A stretch of 37,831 bases of DNA. It comes from Moraxella porci DSM 25326. GTDB taxonomy: Bacteria; Pseudomonadota; Gammaproteobacteria; Pseudomonadales; Moraxellaceae. This document shows positions 36,621 to 37,831 of the stretch, one piece after another (within the stretch, counting starts at the first letter, position 1; each line of letters opens with the position of its first letter). The notes beneath the pieces were generated by a model that searched no databases, was not told the origin of the DNA, and worked only from the letters and a program-made list of their open reading frames with translations. The stretch spans positions 1-37,831 of the forward strand of contig NZ_MUYV01000021.1 in NCBI RefSeq assembly GCF_002014855.1, in the 5' to 3' direction. A program made the position numbers and the translations under genes.

Positions 36621-37010
36621 ATGATGCACAACAACCCTGATCCAATACCACGCCGTTTAAAACAAGGCGAGATTCGACTTATTAAATATTTATTAAAACA
36701 TAACAATATGCCATGCAAATTACATAAGCCGCTTGAAGATATGTATGTGATTGATTTAAGTGATGATGGAATGGGATCTCTTCAATTTTGCCGTGATAGT
36801 GCCAATATAAGAAAGTTTGGCTGTAATATCTTGGAGGCTATTGCCTATGATACCGATGGGAGGCTGATCAACATTGCTTTATATGTTGATCGTGATGGTT
36901 ATCTCTATGAGCTTGATAGCTTTACTCAGGATTTTGAAGCACTAGCCAGCCCTCTAGGCACAATTCTGCAAGTTGATAATATTGCCAGCCCGCCAGTTGC
37001 TTTGGATTAA
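36621..37010 (+). CDS. Immunity-like protein (DUF6984-type)
   Basis: The 129-residue protein starts with a basic stretch RRLKQGEIRLIKYLLKHNN. It has a central VIDLSDDGMGSLQFC (about residues 43-58) and a C-terminal acidic region with ELDSFTQDFEALA. This arrangement ('GE..LI..LL ... M.DGGMGSL.F') is like small proteins I associate with the DUF6984 group, which occur next to polymorphic toxins. The function is inferred, helped by the downstream CdiA-like fragment. No matching toxin domain is present, so it would be an orphan immunity gene. The start is ATGATG; the second ATG is equivalent. A weak GGACGG lies upstream. Confidence 0.6.
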   Translation: MMHNNPDPIPRRLKQGEIRLIKYLLKHNNMPCKLHKPLEDMYVIDLSDDGMGSLQFCRDSANIRKFGCNILEAIAYDTDGRLINIALYVDRDGYLYELDSFTQDFEALASPLGTILQVDNIASPPVALD

Positions 37011-37222
37011 ACGATTTAAATTCTAAAATAAATATCAAAAAACAAGATTGTGATGCTGCTACCATCGGTGAGATGTGGGGTGATTGGCATACCGATAATC
37101 CAAACACCCTAACCCAAGATGAAAAAGAAAAACTCATCAATCAAGCCAAACTGATCGCAGGCATCACCGCTGCCTATGCTGGTGAAGATGTCAATGTGGC
37201 TGCTGATATGGCAGTACAGTAG
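37010..37222 (+). pseudogene. CdiA/FHA-type pre-toxin fragment
   Basis: An open frame of about 70 codons ends at 37220-37222. It reads DCDAATIGEMWGDWHTDN and then LTQDEKEKLINQAKLIAG with ITAAYAGEDVNVAAD. The 'KLIAGITAA.AG.DVN.AA' pattern is characteristic of the pre-toxin region just before the VENN-type motif in CdiA and filamentous haemagglutinin proteins. No start codon or export region is present and the toxin domain is missing, so this is a remnant. Its stop codon TAG is the first part of repeat copy B, so the repeat has clipped the frame. The upstream orphan immunity-like gene fits an inactive CDI locus. Confidence 0.65.
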
Positions 37223-37239
37223 GGTGCGCACAGCGCACC
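37220..37239 (-). repeat. Short palindromic repeat, copy B
   Basis: GGTGCGC (37223-37229), loop ACA, GCGCACC (37233-37239), preceded by TAG. It is in the opposite orientation to the other copies and forms the stop of the CdiA-like fragment. Confidence 0.7.
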
Positions 37240-37331
37240 ATTAATCTGGGGTGCGGGCGTCACTGTACCACTACAATATTCCCAGACACACCATAAAAGA
37301 TTATACTACCACAAACTGGGAGTAATCTCTC

Positions 37332-37541
37332 ATGACAAAACAGCGTAAGCAGTACAGCAACGAATTTAAACTAGAAATGGTCAAACTCATAGAAGAACAA
37401 AATCAGCGTGCTGTTGATGTTGCTAAGCAAATCTGTTTCAATGGTGCGTTGTACGCACCCTGCGCACTGGCACCAATCAAGTTATTACAGCTTATCCAGT
37501 TCCTTAGAGGTATGTATTATGTTAATATGTCCAAGATGTGA
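37332..37541 (+). pseudogene. IS3-type transposase OrfA, truncated by repeat copy C
   Basis: The first 33 residues, starting MTKQRKQYSNEFKLEMVKLI and reaching VAKQ (37332 to about 37430), match the N-terminal helix-turn-helix start of IS3-family OrfA. After that the frame runs into the palindromic repeat at 37443 and encodes unrelated sequence (ICFNGALYAPCA...) to its stop. The rest of OrfA and all of OrfB are missing. GGAG lies about ten bases before the ATG. A left IS end may lie around 37270-37330 but I cannot define its inverted repeat. Confidence 0.7.
37443..37468 (+). repeat. Short palindromic repeat, copy C
   Basis: GGTGCGT (37443-37449), loop TGT, ACGCACC (37453-37459), followed by CTGCGCAC. 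It interrupts the IS3 OrfA frame. Confidence 0.7.
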
Positions 37542-37734
37542 GCAAGCCTACTTACTTAAAGCAAAAATTAATAAAATTAATGAAGTTATTTTCTTGTGTG
37601 AAGAATGTGAAGCCATGTGGCTTGAAAATCAAGATATTGACTTATTGAATTTTGTGGATTTTGGCACCTATTTAGCCAGCCATAATTTGCAACCCTTATG
37701 GGATGAAGTTGATATTTTGAATGAAACAGATTGA
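37519..37734 (+). CDS. Small zinc-ribbon protein (71 aa)
   Basis: The 71-residue product has two CxxC pairs, CPRC (residues 4-7) and CEEC (27-30), separated by a basic, beta-like segment AYLLKAKINKINEVIFL. The likely fold is a zinc ribbon. The C-terminal half is acidic (WLENQDIDLLNFVDFG, then EVDILNETD). Similar small proteins are often seen in toxin/immunity loci, but I cannot name the family. GAGG about nine bases before ATG 37519 supports this start, although the frame is open farther upstream. It is the only apparently intact gene after the IS fragment. Confidence 0.6.
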   Translation: MLICPRCEQAYLLKAKINKINEVIFLCEECEAMWLENQDIDLLNFVDFGTYLASHNLQPLWDEVDILNETD

Positions 37735-37785
37735 ACTATTTATCCACACCTTTACAAATCGTCATTTCGCTTCAGCTCGTAGTGG

Positions 37786-37815
37786 TAGGGTGTGTTGTAC
37801 GCACCCTACGCACTG
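37786..37815 (+). repeat. Short palindromic repeat, copy D
   Basis: GGTGTGT (37789-37795), loop TGT, ACGCACC (37799-37805), followed by CTACGCAC. One pair in the stem is G-T. TAGGGTG before and CACCCTA after extend the palindrome. Confidence 0.7.
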
Positions 37816-37831
37816 TACCTTTAACAATTAC

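Overview
The window looks like chromosomal DNA of a gammaproteobacterium of the family Moraxellaceae, most likely Moraxella or a close relative. The reasons are the tmRNA tag ANDETYALAA, a UbiM-type ubiquinone hydroxylase, the order lptM-lysA-dapF-xerC, moderate GC with AT-rich spacers, and an accessory left end beside the tmRNA gene. This assignment is inferred from reading the sequence; no database was searched.

Left accessory part (1 to about 4520). This is the end of an integrated mobilizable element lodged in the 3' end of ssrA (tmRNA). From left to right it holds an IS-like scrap, a small two-gene unit whose second gene is frameshifted and cut off, a MobC-type relaxosome gene on the minus strand, an IncP-like origin of transfer with a TATCCTGC nic motif, a small TraK-like gene, a TraL-type P-loop ATPase, a 19-bp perfect hairpin between convergent genes, and a P4-type tyrosine integrase beside ssrA. 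No relaxase is present in the window. The element is therefore either a remnant or one that relies on a relaxase supplied elsewhere.

Core housekeeping part (4521 to about 36250). In order: ssrA with a strong promoter, a secreted WG-repeat protein, glnD, map, a DUF442 phosphatase-like protein, fadH, comM, a YihY-type membrane protein, a WrbA-like flavoprotein with a DUF2069 membrane protein, a secreted DUF3108 protein, groES-groEL behind a sigma-32-like promoter, and two tandem paralogous secreted proteins. An lgt-thyA-folA-apbE cluster, a small unknown gene and ubiM follow. A gene-free AT-rich stretch (26891-27568) carries nine DnaA-box-like sites in one orientation and is a candidate replication origin or DnaA-binding locus. 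It is followed by xerC, dapF, lysA and lptM on the minus strand (lptM is only 49 codons), ackA and an unusually short pta on the plus strand, then a pirin and yaaA on the minus strand.

Right accessory part (about 36250 to the end). This appears to be a decayed polymorphic-toxin or contact-dependent-inhibition locus: an orphan immunity-like gene, a 60-codon piece of the pre-toxin region of a CdiA/filamentous-haemagglutinin-type protein, the first third of an IS3-type OrfA, and a small two-CxxC zinc-ribbon gene. Four copies of a short palindromic repeat are scattered among them. One copy supplies the stop codon of the CdiA fragment and another interrupts the transposase fragment.

Functional themes: nitrogen sensing (GlnD), protein maturation and folding (Map, GroESL, tmRNA), folate and thymidylate synthesis (ThyA-FolA), envelope maturation (Lgt, LptM), lysine and cell-wall precursors (LysA, DapF), acetate overflow (AckA-Pta) and natural transformation (ComM). 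The most interesting points for follow-up are the relaxase-less IncP-like oriT module in ssrA, the DnaA-box cluster, and the repeat-invaded toxin/immunity graveyard.
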